64,000 bases of DNA from Oxalobacter formigenes (lineage in GTDB: Bacteria > Pseudomonadota > Gammaproteobacteria > Burkholderiales > Burkholderiaceae_D): NCBI RefSeq assembly GCF_027158485.1, contig NZ_JAMKYJ010000002.1; one strand, given 5' to 3'. The notes beneath the pieces were generated by a model. The model saw only the letters and a list, made by a program, of their open reading frames with translations. It had not been told where the DNA came from and searched no databases. Shown piece after piece: positions 1-8,860 of the stretch (position 1 is its first letter; each line of letters opens with the position of its first letter). The position numbers were made by a program, and so were the translations under genes.

Positions 1-2349
1 CTTGGCTTGGGTTCGATTGACATGGGCAATGCGCAATCTGTTACAGTCAACGATGGTAAATCCCTGACACTGGCCGGTAATGACGGAGAATTGATACAGA
101 GCAAGGACCCAGGCGGTCAGCAACAGGCCGTGACAGTCGAACTGCAAGGAAACGGAACCAGCCTGAATCTTGGAAGTGCGGTGACGGAAAAGGATGGACA
201 GTTAAGCGGTACGATCAATGCGGGTGCCGATACTGTCGTCAATATTGCCGGAGGCAATCAGCTTGTGACAGGTGAAAGCGGAAAGGCAGGTATTACCACC
301 AGTGGTGAATTGAATATTGCCAGTGGCGCTACATTGAATGCATCGCTGGAGATCAAGGACTCCGGTGTTGCCAGTATAGGCCAGAATGCAGCATTGCTGG
401 CAGACACAGTCAATCTGTTGGGCAACAGCACCATGGCGGTTAACGGAATAGCCAATGTGGCAGAATTGACGGCCGGTTCCAACGTGCAAATCACAGTTGG
501 CAATAATCAATCACAAGGATCGATTGTCATCGGTAATGCCAACCTGAACGGCGCAACGATGTTTCTCGATCCGGCCTGGAAAGACGGAGTCGGTATAGAC
601 GGTGCATCGAGCGCAGTTGTCAATTTCAATAACAATGAGGTGAACGGCAAACTGGTGGCAGGACAAAATTCCCTGCTGGTATTGGGTGATACCTCTGCCG
701 ATTGGTCCAGAGACGAATTTGCCAATAGCGGAAAGGATTGGTCGGCCAGTGGAATCACTGCAGCACTCGCTGTCCGTGCACCGATGACACTGGACAGCGC
801 AAACGGGGCGATCGTCGTGGATGGTTCCCTGACGGGGGCACCGGGATCGATAGATGCAAATACGGTCAGTTTCGCTGCCAATTCACTTTTGATTGTCGAT
901 GCTGCAAAACTGGATGCACAGGCAGCCATTATCAGTGCAGGCAGTGGTATCGCAACAGTAGCTGATTCGGCAGCTTTGCATCTTGCCAATGTAAAAGCCG
1001 GTTCTGAAACGAAAATACTCGAAGGCTTCGACAATGGGGCTACCAGCATCGATGCCAATGGCTGGACAGGAAACAATCTGACTTCCAGCGACGTCATGAT
1101 CGGGAAACTGGAACTTGAAAATGCCGGGGGTACAGTCAGTGTCAAAGCGACCGCCAATCGTGCGCAAGATGTTCTTCCGGGTGTGATGATGGGCAATGCC
1201 ATGGATAAAATCTGGGCTGCTGACGGTCAGGGTGTCAATGGTGATGGCAAAGGCATCAATAATACCGGGTCTGCCAATGCTGGTATTGCTTTCCTCTCAA
1301 GAGCGGCCGACGAACGCTACATTGCACGTGGCGACGCGGTTCGCCAGATCAACGGCGCGGCACAAATCGCTATTGCAGCCGGGGTTCAGGGAACGACAAT
1401 TCAGGCATCTGACTCCGTAAACAACACCTTGTGGGATCATTTGTCGTTAAACAGTACCGTCAGTCAAAAGGGTGCGCCATCACTGCACAGGGAAGGTGCC
1501 GATTTGTGGGCCAGTATGCTCTATCGTGACACTGACAGCAGTGGCATCAGGACCGGAGGATTCAACGCCAATTATGAAAACGATTTTGGCGGCATCATGG
1601 TCGGGTCTGACTATTCCTGGCAAGTGGCCGATAACGGACGACTCCGTGCAGGTGTGGCGTTAAGTATCGGGAAAGGTGATGGCCACTCAAGAGGTGATTT
1701 CAATCACACCAAAAACGATTACAACACTTATGGTCTTAATATTTATGGTGGATGGAATAATGAAAATACCAATGTTGTTGTCGATGTCGGTTACCTGAAA
1801 GGAGACAATGAACTGAAACAGTCAGCGCCGGAGGCTTTGGGAGGAACCTTGCGTGCCGATGTGGATACCAAGGTCTGGACTGCCGGTCTGAAGGGCGAAT
1901 ACCGTTTCAGGACTCAATCTCTGGATATCACGCCTCATGTGGGTGTTCGTTACCTGAATGTCAAAACAGATGGATTCGATACGCGTAATAACTCGGGAAC
2001 CGTATTCCGTACCAGCGGAGATACACAAAATCTGTGGCAGATTCCGTTAGGGGTCACTTTGAGCAAGGATTACGTTGCAGAGAATGGCTGGACAATCAAA
2101 CCGAAATTCGATATTTCCATCATTCCGACTGCCGGAGACAAGAATGCCTCGACACGTGTGAGCGTACCGGGTGTTTCATCTAGTGATGTTGCTTCGGCCG
2201 AAGTGATGGATGGTGTTTCATGGAATGGTGCTTTGGGACTGGAAGTACAAAAAGGAAATACCAGTTTCGGCCTCAAAGTCGGTTATCAAAAATCCGACGA
2301 TGCAAAATCAAAAAGTGCCATGCTCAATATCAGTCATCAGTTCGATTAG
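1..2349 (+). CDS. Autotransporter (type V secretion), C-terminal part
   Basis: The reading frame is open from base 1, so the N-terminus and signal peptide lie outside the window; only about 780 C-terminal residues are seen. Roughly the first 480 visible residues are a low-complexity Gly/Ala/Asn/Ser/Val-rich passenger with alternating beta-strand character, as in beta-helical autotransporter passengers. From about residue 500 the sequence has the pattern of an autotransporter beta-barrel (PF03797 type): alternating aromatic and polar strands, for example ADLWASMLYRD near the start of the barrel. The chain ends HQFD, with Phe as the penultimate residue rather than the usual terminal aromatic. 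The expected role is a surface-exposed or released passenger; the ligand is unknown. A perfect hairpin terminator follows. Family call is firm, function is not. Confidence 0.85.
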   Translation, partial: LGLGSIDMGNAQSVTVNDGKSLTLAGNDGELIQSKDPGGQQQAVTVELQGNGTSLNLGSAVTEKDGQLSGTINAGADTVVNIAGGNQLVTGESGKAGITTSGELNIASGATLNASLEIKDSGVASIGQNAALLADTVNLLGNSTMAVNGIANVAELTAGSNVQITVGNNQSQGSIVIGNANLNGATMFLDPAWKDGVGIDGASSAVVNFNNNEVNGKLVAGQNSLLVLGDTSADWSRDEFANSGKDWSASGITAALAVRAPMTLDSANGAIVVDGSLTGAPGSIDANTVSFAANSLLIVDAAKLDAQAAIISAGSGIATVADSAALHLANVKAGSETKILEGFDNGATSIDANGWTGNNLTSSDVMIGKLELENAGGTVSVKATANRAQDVLPGVMMGNAMDKIWAADGQGVNGDGKGINNTGSANAGIAFLSRAADERYIARGDAVRQINGAAQIAIAAGVQGTTIQASDSVNNTLWDHLSLNSTVSQKGAPSLHREGADLWASMLYRDTDSSGIRTGGFNANYENDFGGIMVGSDYSWQVADNGRLRAGVALSIGKGDGHSRGDFNHTKNDYNTYGLNIYGGWNNENTNVVVDVGYLKGDNELKQSAPEALGGTLRADVDTKVWTAGLKGEYRFRTQSLDITPHVGVRYLNVKTDGFDTRNNSGTVFRTSGDTQNLWQIPLGVTLSKDYVAENGWTIKPKFDISIIPTAGDKNASTRVSVPGVSSSDVASAEVMDGVSWNGALGLEVQKGNTSFGLKVGYQKSDDAKSKSAMLNISHQFD

Positions 2350-2392
2350 GTGAATGGCTGGCAATCTGTTGTGATATCCTGAATGGGATCGG

Positions 2393-2425
2393 AAAGGCAT
2401 TTTCCTGGGTGGAAAATGCCTTTTT
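2393..2425 (+). terminator. Intrinsic terminator after the first autotransporter
   Basis: A perfect 13-bp stem (2393-2405 with 2411-2423) around a 5-nt loop is followed by a T run. It lies 43 bases past the autotransporter stop. rarA ends on the other strand at 2436, and the A-rich left arm could also serve it. Confidence 0.8.
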
Positions 2426-2435
2426 GATGTATCTT

Positions 2436-3728
2436 CTATTTCTTCTTTTTTTCTGCCTGTCTGTCCAGTTCAGCCAGAAAATCGAGCTTGTCACCTATTT
2501 TGATTTCCAGTCCTCTTGGAACGGGCTGGTACCAGCCCGGTTCTTTCATGCCATCCGGCAAGTAGGTTTCTCCGGCGGCATAGGCGTTCGGTTCATCATG
2601 GGCATACCGGTATTCATGTCCGTAACCGAGTTCTTTCATCAATCTGGTCGGAGCATTGCGCAAGTGAACGGGCACTTCACGGCTGGTATCCTGTTTCACA
2701 AAGGCTCTGGCCTTGTTGTAAGCCATATATCCGGCATTGCTCTTGGCGGCGATGGCCATGTAGATGACAGCCTGCGCCAGTGCCAGTTCACCTTCAGGAC
2801 TGCCGAGGCGTTCATACGTCAGGGCGGCTTCGTTGGCGATCTGCGCCGCTCTGGGATCAGCCAGCCCGATGTCTTCCCATGCCATGCGAATGATCCGGCG
2901 TGCCAGATAGCGGGGATCGACACCACCGTCGAGCATGCGGGTGAACCAGTACAGCGCAGCATCCGGATGGGAACCGCGTACCGACTTGTGCAGGGCCGAT
3001 ATCTGGTCGTAAAAATGATCGCCCTTGTTGTCGAAACGGCGCATGGCGTCGCCCAGTGTCTCTTTCAAGAGCGTCACATCGATTACAGCCTGTTTTTTCG
3101 TCGTTGCCGCCTGAGCGGTGATTTCAAGGTTGTTCAACAGTTTTCTGGCGTCCCCGTCGGCACTCATCACCAGCATGTCACGCGCTTCACCGGATAGTGT
3201 CAAATCCGTCAGGATTTCATCCAGTGCACGGGTCAACAGGGTATTCAGATCGTCGTTGCCGAGTGATTGCAGGACATACACTGCCGCGCGTGACAGCAGG
3301 GCGTTGTTGACTTCAAATGACGGGTTTTCCGTCGTGGCGCCGATAAAAGTGAACAGGCCGCTTTCCACATGAGGGAGGAAAGCGTCCTGCTGGCTTTTGT
3401 TGAAGCGATGGACTTCATCGACGAACAGGATCGTTCTGCGGCCCGAATTGGAGCGGATAATTTTGGCGTGTTCCACTGCGTCACGAATGTCTTTTACACC
3501 TGACAAAACGGCGGACAGGGCAATGAATTCGGCATTGAAACCGTCGGCCATCAGTCGCGCCAGCGTCGTTTTGCCCACACCTGGCGGACCCCATAAAATC
3601 ATCGAATGCGGTTCCCCCGATTCGAAAGCGACGCGCAGGGGTTTGCCGGGGCCCAGCAAGTGCTGCTGCCCGACAACTTCGTCTATGTTTTTGGGACGCA
3701 AGCGTTCCGCCAGAGGAGCTTGTGACAT
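2436..3728 (-). CDS. rarA: Replication-associated recombination protein A (RarA/MgsA, AAA+ ATPase)
   Basis: A 430-residue AAA+ ATPase of the clamp-loader clade. RarA acts at stalled or gapped replication forks and interacts with SSB in E. coli. Visible are Walker A GPPGVGKT (residues 47-54), Walker B ILFVDEVH (100-107), sensor-1 region GATTENPSF, and the C-terminal helical tetramerisation region with RGSHPDAALYWFTRML. The ATG at 3728 gives the canonical N-terminus MSQAPLAERLRP; a longer frame to 3797 adds 23 residues that do not resemble the family, so I reject it. The Shine-Dalgarno sequence is weak. Length is normal. It is divergent from the Nudix gene upstream. Confidence 0.93.
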   Translation of the reverse strand: MSQAPLAERLRPKNIDEVVGQQHLLGPGKPLRVAFESGEPHSMILWGPPGVGKTTLARLMADGFNAEFIALSAVLSGVKDIRDAVEHAKIIRSNSGRRTILFVDEVHRFNKSQQDAFLPHVESGLFTFIGATTENPSFEVNNALLSRAAVYVLQSLGNDDLNTLLTRALDEILTDLTLSGEARDMLVMSADGDARKLLNNLEITAQAATTKKQAVIDVTLLKETLGDAMRRFDNKGDHFYDQISALHKSVRGSHPDAALYWFTRMLDGGVDPRYLARRIIRMAWEDIGLADPRAAQIANEAALTYERLGSPEGELALAQAVIYMAIAAKSNAGYMAYNKARAFVKQDTSREVPVHLRNAPTRLMKELGYGHEYRYAHDEPNAYAAGETYLPDGMKEPGWYQPVPRGLEIKIGDKLDFLAELDRQAEKKKK

Positions 3729-3921
3729 AAAAGATGAAATCCGGTTTAAAAAGAGAAGTCTATCCGATAGAGCGCCTGTCCTGCAAAAAGGTTTCAAAAT
3801 TGACGGATTATTTTCAGATTTGTCGGGAAGGGTAAACGTAATGGGGAAACATTGTTCTTTCTGTTTCGCCGTGAAGCGATTGGGATTACTATTCGTTTTT
3901 TGAAATCGGACAGACTGGCTT

Positions 3922-4530
3922 ATGAGTACAACTGAAAACAGGGAAGGAAATCCGGAAGGATTTGAAGATTCCGATCTGATTGAAACGTATCTTGACGGGG
4001 AAACCGTTTACAGGGGCAGTTTTTTCAACGTCGAAAAAGACAGGGTCTGTTTGCCCAATGGTGCGATTGCCACCCGGGAATATATCCGTCATCCGGGGGC
4101 TGTAGTCATTTTGCCCCTGTTCGATGATGGGACGGTTTTACTGGAGCGGCAGTTCCGTTTTCCGGTAAACCGGATTTTTCTGGAATTTCCTGCCGGTAAA
4201 ATCGACAAGGGAGAAGATACCCTCGATTCCGCCAAAAGAGAGTTGAAGGAAGAAACGGGGTATTCCGCGTCGAACTGGCAATATGTAACGACTATCCACA
4301 ATGCAATCGGATATTCCGACGAGCAATTGATTGTTTATCTGGCGAAGGATTTGCAGGCCGGGAGCGCGCGTCCGGATGAAGAAGAATTCGTTCAGACCTT
4401 CAGAACTCCGGTTTCCCAACTGCTTGAATGGGTCAAAAATGGCACAATTACTGACGTCAAAACCGTCATTGGATCGTTTTGGCTTGAAAAAATTGTAAAT
4501 AATCAATGGGAAGCCGAAAAAGTTGTGTGA
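3922..4530 (+). CDS. Nudix hydrolase, ADP-ribose pyrophosphatase type
   Basis: A 202-residue Nudix protein. The full Nudix box is present at residues 92-114: G92, E98, R106-E107, E110-E111, G113. The N-terminal beta region before the box and the EFPAGKID lead-in match the ADP-ribose pyrophosphatase (NudF-like) branch, which cleaves ADP-ribose to AMP and ribose-5-phosphate. Substrate choice within Nudix enzymes cannot be fixed by sequence alone, and NDP-sugars are an alternative. It is transcribed alone, divergent from rarA and 140 bases before the cold-shock gene. Confidence 0.85.
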   Translation: MSTTENREGNPEGFEDSDLIETYLDGETVYRGSFFNVEKDRVCLPNGAIATREYIRHPGAVVILPLFDDGTVLLERQFRFPVNRIFLEFPAGKIDKGEDTLDSAKRELKEETGYSASNWQYVTTIHNAIGYSDEQLIVYLAKDLQAGSARPDEEEFVQTFRTPVSQLLEWVKNGTITDVKTVIGSFWLEKIVNNQWEAEKVV

Positions 4531-4670
4531 CAAATGAAAATTTGGTTTATGATGTTTGCTGTCGTTTTTGAGGTTTAGGTAGCGGTGCGGTATCTACTGT
4601 CATGTCGTTTCTGCTTCAAACGATTTGTGAGGCGAAAGCCTGGTTTAACTGAAGAAATAGGAAATTAGTA
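4531..4670 (+). promoter_or_regulatory. Leader region of the cold-shock gene
   Basis: This 140-base gap before the cold-shock start has no ORF. Genes of the cspA family usually carry long structured 5' leaders that act as RNA thermometers, so part of it is probably transcribed leader. I see no conserved cold box I could assert. The start codon is preceded by only a weak purine run. Confidence 0.3.
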
Positions 4671-4874
4671 ATGGCAACAGGTACTGTTAAGTGGTTCAAC
4701 GATTCCAAAGGTTTCGGATTTATTACTCCTGATGAAGGTGGTGAAGATGTGTTCGCGCATTTTTCCGCTATCAAATCGGACGGTTTCAAATCCCTGAAAG
4801 AAAACCAGCGTGTTTCTTTCGAAGTCACGACCGGCCCTAAAGGCAAACAGGCTGCAAACATCGACGTTATCTGA
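4671..4874 (+). CDS. Cold-shock protein, CspA family
   Basis: A 67-residue single cold-shock domain protein. It binds single-stranded RNA and DNA as an RNA chaperone. RNP1 (KGFGFI, residues 13-18) and RNP2 (VFAHF, residues 27-31) are intact, and the N-terminal GTVKWFN is canonical. Whole-length match to the family. Which paralogue (cspA, cspC, cspD or cspE) cannot be settled here, so no symbol is given. Confidence 0.96.
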   Translation: MATGTVKWFNDSKGFGFITPDEGGEDVFAHFSAIKSDGFKSLKENQRVSFEVTTGPKGKQAANIDVI

Positions 4875-4960
4875 TAAATGACGTTGACTGTTTGATCGAA
4901 CAGTCTGGGTTTTTCTCGTTTACCTTGTGTAAATCGGGAATCGAACGACCCGAATAAATA

Positions 4961-4990
4961 AAAAAGGAATGCATTTGCATTCCTTTTTTT
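4961..4990. terminator. Bidirectional intrinsic terminator
   Basis: The arms 4961-4972 and 4977-4988 are perfectly complementary around a 4-nt loop, with an A run on the left and a T run on the right. It lies between the cold-shock gene (+) and the 3' end of the MFS exporter (-), and can serve both. Confidence 0.85.
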
Positions 4991-5023
4991 ATATCCGCTG
5001 ACGAATAAAATGCATCAATGGAA

Positions 5024-6244
5024 TCAGCGATTCTCGGGTATGCGAAACATTTTTCTTGACCAGGCGAACAGCCATAACAGGGCACACAGGCTTCCCGAGA
5101 CCAGGCTGATCGTGCCGACCGCCATCGTGAGATTCGGCCAGTCGAGTGAACAGAGCATCATGGACAGGCTGCCGAAGAGCAGGGCGATACATCCCCACAG
5201 GGAACCGACGGTTCCATTATCGGTATCGATCTGGTTCATGATCAGCATGGTACCCGCCGGACGGCTGGCACTACCAAAAAAGGTAACCGGAATATAAAGG
5301 AAGGCAAAGGCATAAGGCGAAAGCGTTCCGAAAATAAGGATCATCGCACCGGACGCCGCGACAGAGGCGAAACAGATCGTCAGAAAAAGGACGCGTGGAA
5401 TTTTTCGAAGCACCCTGAGATACAGGATCGGCGCCAGCATGGCAAAGCAGCCGTTCAATGCAAAAAAGTAACTGTATTCCTGTGCAGACAGTTTGAACAG
5501 GTCCATATAAATGAAGGACGATGTCGACAGGAAAGACATCACCGGCATAATGATGAGCGAGAACGTGAACAGGAGAATCAGAATGCCTTTGTTCTTCAGG
5601 ACGAAGCCGATGCGTGTCAGGGATCGTAGCGCCGAACCTTCGGTCGCATTTGTCAATGTTTCTTTCAGGAAGAAACACAGGATCAGGCCGAGAATGCCGC
5701 AAAGGATCAGTACGACAAACAAACCTCGCCACGAGATGAATTCAAGCAGGAAGGCGCCGATGATCGGGGCAAGCATGGGGCAAAGAATGGTCAGCGTCTG
5801 AATCCAGACCAGCACGCGTTCCATGACCAGTCCCTTGAAATTGTCTTTTACGATCGCCATCGATACCGCCTGGATCGCACCGCTGCCGATTGCCTGAATG
5901 GCGCGACCGGCAATCAGGTGATAAATGCTCTGGGACAGAACACAGGTCAGGCTGCCAAGGATGTATAAAACGATGCCGATATAGAGAATCGGCTTGCGGC
6001 CGAATTTGTCGGTAAACGGCCCCCACAACAGCATCGAGATCGCGAAGAACAGCATGAAAAAGCTGAGCGTGAAGTTCGTCAGTTCCGGTGTGGCGGAAAA
6101 ATACTCGGCCATCGTCGGCATGGCCGGCAGATACAGGTCGATGGAAAGGGGGACGAAGGCATTCAGAAATGCCAGAAAGGCGATCAGACCCTTCGAGCCA
6201 AATGGAAATACTTTCTCAAGTTGTGCTTCTTCTTCGGTTTTCAT
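5024..6244 (-). CDS. Bcr/CflA-type MFS drug exporter
   Basis: A 406-residue major facilitator with about 12 hydrophobic segments, of the drug:H+ antiporter-1 type. Family marks are the N-terminal VPLSIDLYLPAMP and the loop 2-3 motif WGPFTDKFGRKPIL, followed by IAGRAIQAIGSG. Members export drugs such as bicyclomycin, chloramphenicol or florfenicol, or amino acids and peptides; substrate is not predictable. The gene stands alone with a shared terminator at its 3' end. No clear Shine-Dalgarno precedes the ATG, but the N-terminus aligns well with the family. Confidence 0.88.
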   Translation of the reverse strand: MKTEEEAQLEKVFPFGSKGLIAFLAFLNAFVPLSIDLYLPAMPTMAEYFSATPELTNFTLSFFMLFFAISMLLWGPFTDKFGRKPILYIGIVLYILGSLTCVLSQSIYHLIAGRAIQAIGSGAIQAVSMAIVKDNFKGLVMERVLVWIQTLTILCPMLAPIIGAFLLEFISWRGLFVVLILCGILGLILCFFLKETLTNATEGSALRSLTRIGFVLKNKGILILLFTFSLIIMPVMSFLSTSSFIYMDLFKLSAQEYSYFFALNGCFAMLAPILYLRVLRKIPRVLFLTICFASVAASGAMILIFGTLSPYAFAFLYIPVTFFGSASRPAGTMLIMNQIDTDNGTVGSLWGCIALLFGSLSMMLCSLDWPNLTMAVGTISLVSGSLCALLWLFAWSRKMFRIPENR

Positions 6245-6496
6245 GGAAGGGCCATTGTTTTTGTTTTTCCGGATGTTTGCCGGTTCAAATGTGTGGCTAC
6301 AGGCCCTGTTTTTGTCAAACCGGAGTCTGCAGGGGGCACATTATAACGGATTCAGTCACGTTCACTGCTTAAAAGTGACGTTACTGCTTCTGTTGCCGGA
6401 ATGAAAGAGGGCAGTCCGTGAAAAGCGTATCAATTTGTTACAGGCGGATTTTTCATATCCGGTTGGACTGTTTTGACGGAAATAGTTCAGGAACGT
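6245..6496. other. Intergenic region with a short direct repeat
   Basis: A 252-base stretch between the exporter start and the thioesterase stop; it should hold the exporter promoter. Two near-identical 12-13 nt direct repeats (6358-6370 and 6378-6389, ACGTT-ACTGCTT with one extra base in the first) are the only pattern I see. No ORF here is convincing. Confidence 0.4.
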
Positions 6497-6916
6497 TTAT
6501 GGCGTCATCAACTGGCGTACTTCGGACGGGACAGGCATCGATTTGCCGGTTTCGATATCGATCCAGACGACTTTGGAGCCACCCAGTGCACAGAGCACGT
6601 CGGGCGCATCTGTGCGCCGGATTTCCTGTACGATTTCAAAGCTGGAACGCCCGGGAGAACCGGCATACGTTTTTATTTCGAGGTTCCCCGGATAGACGAC
6701 AGGAGCATAATAATGACAGTAACAGCTGACGACGACAGTTTCCGAACCGGCATGTTCCCTTCCGATACTGGAATACCATTCGATACGGGCCTGTTCGAGA
6801 TAACGGAAATAAGTGACATTATTGACATGGCCCATCGCATCCATATCACCCCAGCGGATCGGCATCCGGGAAACATGAACCAGCTTTTTGTCGGATAATA
6901 TCGGGTCACTTGTCAT
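6497..6916 (-). CDS. Acyl-CoA thioesterase, hot-dog fold (4HBT/YbgC type)
   Basis: A 139-residue 4-hydroxybenzoyl-CoA-thioesterase-like protein that hydrolyses acyl-CoA thioesters. The signature GDMDAMGHVNN at residues 23-33 carries the catalytic Asp and starts the long hot-dog helix (YFRYLEQAR). I chose the ATG at 6916 because AGGAGA lies at the right distance upstream; the longer frame to 6967 lacks both a ribosome site and family similarity. It is divergent from ETF-QO, another acyl-CoA-oxidation-related gene. Natural substrate unknown. Confidence 0.88.
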   Translation of the reverse strand: MTSDPILSDKKLVHVSRMPIRWGDMDAMGHVNNVTYFRYLEQARIEWYSSIGREHAGSETVVVSCYCHYYAPVVYPGNLEIKTYAGSPGRSSFEIVQEIRRTDAPDVLCALGGSKVVWIDIETGKSMPVPSEVRQLMTP

Positions 6917-7032
6917 CGTGATTTTCTCCTGTGGATACTTTGAAATTTGGACATCAGCCAATATCATGTCATGATTTTGCGATAAGCTCCATTATCGTTA
7001 CATCCCGATTAACCCTGAAAAGTATGTAAAGC

Positions 7033-8712
7033 ATGGCCCAAAACAATACGCCGGGCATTGAAGAATCCGGTCCGCGCGAAATGATGGAATATGATGTCGT
7101 GATTGTCGGTGGCGGTCCGTCGGGACTGTCGGCAGCCATCCGTCTCAAGCAGCTTGCCGCTGAAAACGGGCAGGACATCTCCGTTTGTGTGCTTGAAAAA
7201 GGGTCGGAGCTGGGGGCGCATATCTTGTCCGGCGCGGTTATGGACCCTCGTGCCTTGTCCGAATTGCTGCCCGACTGGAAGGCAAAAGGCGCTCCGGTGT
7301 CCGTCGCTGTCACGGAAGACCGTTTTCTTTTTTTAAGCAAGAGCGGGGCGATCAAAACACCCGGTTTCATGTTGCCCAAAGCGATGCATAACAAGGGTAA
7401 CTACATTATTTCGCTTGCCAATCTCGTCCGGTGGCTGGGCGAACAGGCGGAAGCACTGGGCGTCGACGTTTTTCCGGGTTTTGCCGCAGCTGAAGTACTT
7501 TATGACGATAAGCTCGCTGTCAAAGGTGTCGCGACTGGCAATATGGGAATCGGCAAAGACGGGAAACCGACGGATAACTTCCAGCCGGGGATGGAACTGC
7601 ACGCACGATATACCCTTTTTGCCGAGGGAGCACGGGGGCAACTGGGGAAAGAACTGATTGAAAAATATGAGCTCGATGCCGGATGCGATCCGCAAGGCTA
7701 TGCCATCGGGATCAAGGAAATCTGGAAAGTCCGGCCTGAAGTTCACCAGAGCGGTCTGGTCATGCATACAGCAGGCTGGCCGCTGGATGCCGATACCTAT
7801 GGCGGGTCGTTCATGTACCATATGGACAATAATGAGGTCGCTATCGGTTTTACTGTCGGACTGGCCTACAAAAATCCGTATCTTTCTCCTTATGAGGAAT
7901 TCCAGCGTTATAAAACCCATCCGGCCATTTCGCATTTTCTGGAAGGCGGCGAACGGATCGCTTATGGTGCGCGTGCCATTGCGGCAGGTGGAATTCAGGC
8001 TTTGCCGGAAGTCGCTTTCCCCGGCGGTGCCCTTCTCGGGTGCGATGCCGGTTTCATGAACGGTGGCCGCATCAAGGGCATTCACTCAGCAATCAAATCC
8101 GGCATGCTCGCTGCCGAAGCGGCTTTTTCCGCCATCGGTGAAGACCGGAAGCAGGATGTCTTGCAGGCTTATCCGGATGCTTTCAGACGGTCATGGCTTT
8201 ATGACGAACTGTTCAGGATGCGTAATTTCAAACCTCTGATGGGCAATAATCTGTATTGGGGGACGCTGATGTTCGGTATCGATCAGGTCATTTTCAGGGG
8301 GAAAGCGCCCTGGACGCTACACAGGAAAAAGGCGGATCACGAATATCTCTTGCCTGCCGACCAGTGCGAACCGGTCGAATATCCAAAACCGGACGGCAAG
8401 CTGACGTTCGATATCCCCTCATCCCTTTACCTGTCCGGTACGATGCATGAGGAAAACCAGCCGGCTCATTTGACGCTGAAAAATCCGGATATTCCTGTAA
8501 CCGTCAATTTCACGAAATACGCCGGTCCCGAAGCCCGTTATTGCCCGGCAGCCGTTTATGAATTCGTGACGGATTCCGATGGAAAAACACGTTTGCAGAT
8601 CAATGCCGCCAACTGTCTGCACTGCAAAACCTGCGATATCAAGGACCCGACACAGAATATTATCTGGATCGCTCCCGAAGGAGGCGGCGGCCCGAACTAC
8701 CCGAATATGTAA
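7033..8712 (+). CDS. Electron transfer flavoprotein-ubiquinone oxidoreductase
   Basis: A 559-residue membrane-associated flavoprotein that passes electrons from ETF to ubiquinone, linking acyl-CoA and amino-acid dehydrogenases to respiration. The FAD dinucleotide motif VIVGGGPSG lies at residues 23-31. The C-terminal 4Fe-4S ligands are Cys504, Cys528, Cys531 and Cys534 (the last three in CLHCKTC). Length and motif order match ETF-QO; the FixC branch is shorter and pairs with FixX. No ETF alpha/beta genes are in the window. It is monocistronic, and 148 bases separate it from glgB. Confidence 0.95.
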   Translation: MAQNNTPGIEESGPREMMEYDVVIVGGGPSGLSAAIRLKQLAAENGQDISVCVLEKGSELGAHILSGAVMDPRALSELLPDWKAKGAPVSVAVTEDRFLFLSKSGAIKTPGFMLPKAMHNKGNYIISLANLVRWLGEQAEALGVDVFPGFAAAEVLYDDKLAVKGVATGNMGIGKDGKPTDNFQPGMELHARYTLFAEGARGQLGKELIEKYELDAGCDPQGYAIGIKEIWKVRPEVHQSGLVMHTAGWPLDADTYGGSFMYHMDNNEVAIGFTVGLAYKNPYLSPYEEFQRYKTHPAISHFLEGGERIAYGARAIAAGGIQALPEVAFPGGALLGCDAGFMNGGRIKGIHSAIKSGMLAAEAAFSAIGEDRKQDVLQAYPDAFRRSWLYDELFRMRNFKPLMGNNLYWGTLMFGIDQVIFRGKAPWTLHRKKADHEYLLPADQCEPVEYPKPDGKLTFDIPSSLYLSGTMHEENQPAHLTLKNPDIPVTVNFTKYAGPEARYCPAAVYEFVTDSDGKTRLQINAANCLHCKTCDIKDPTQNIIWIAPEGGGGPNYPNM

Positions 8713-8860
8713 AAACGTTTTATTCATGCCATAAATCAGTCCGTTTTTTTCGGAAGGCGTCGCTTTTTCTGAGAAAGTTCTGCATTTCACGAGAGGGAAT
8801 GGGGTAAGATAAAAGAGATACCCCGAAAAATTCGAAGCTCTCGGACCTGAAGGAAATGCG
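8713..8860 (+). promoter_or_regulatory. Intergenic region leading into the glycogen cluster
   Basis: This 148-base gap must hold the end of the ETF-QO transcript and probably the first promoter of the glycogen cluster. No strong hairpin terminator or consensus promoter stands out. An AAGGA ribosome site precedes the glgB ATG by 6 bases. Confidence 0.35.

Noticed and set aside
507..1202. 231-codon minus-strand frame opposite the first autotransporter
   Set aside because: Low-complexity complement of a Gly/Ala/Asn-rich passenger; not a real protein.
2220..3197. 325-codon plus-strand frame across the autotransporter end and rarA
   Set aside because: It reads antisense through the conserved rarA coding sequence and across a strong terminator; no domain features.
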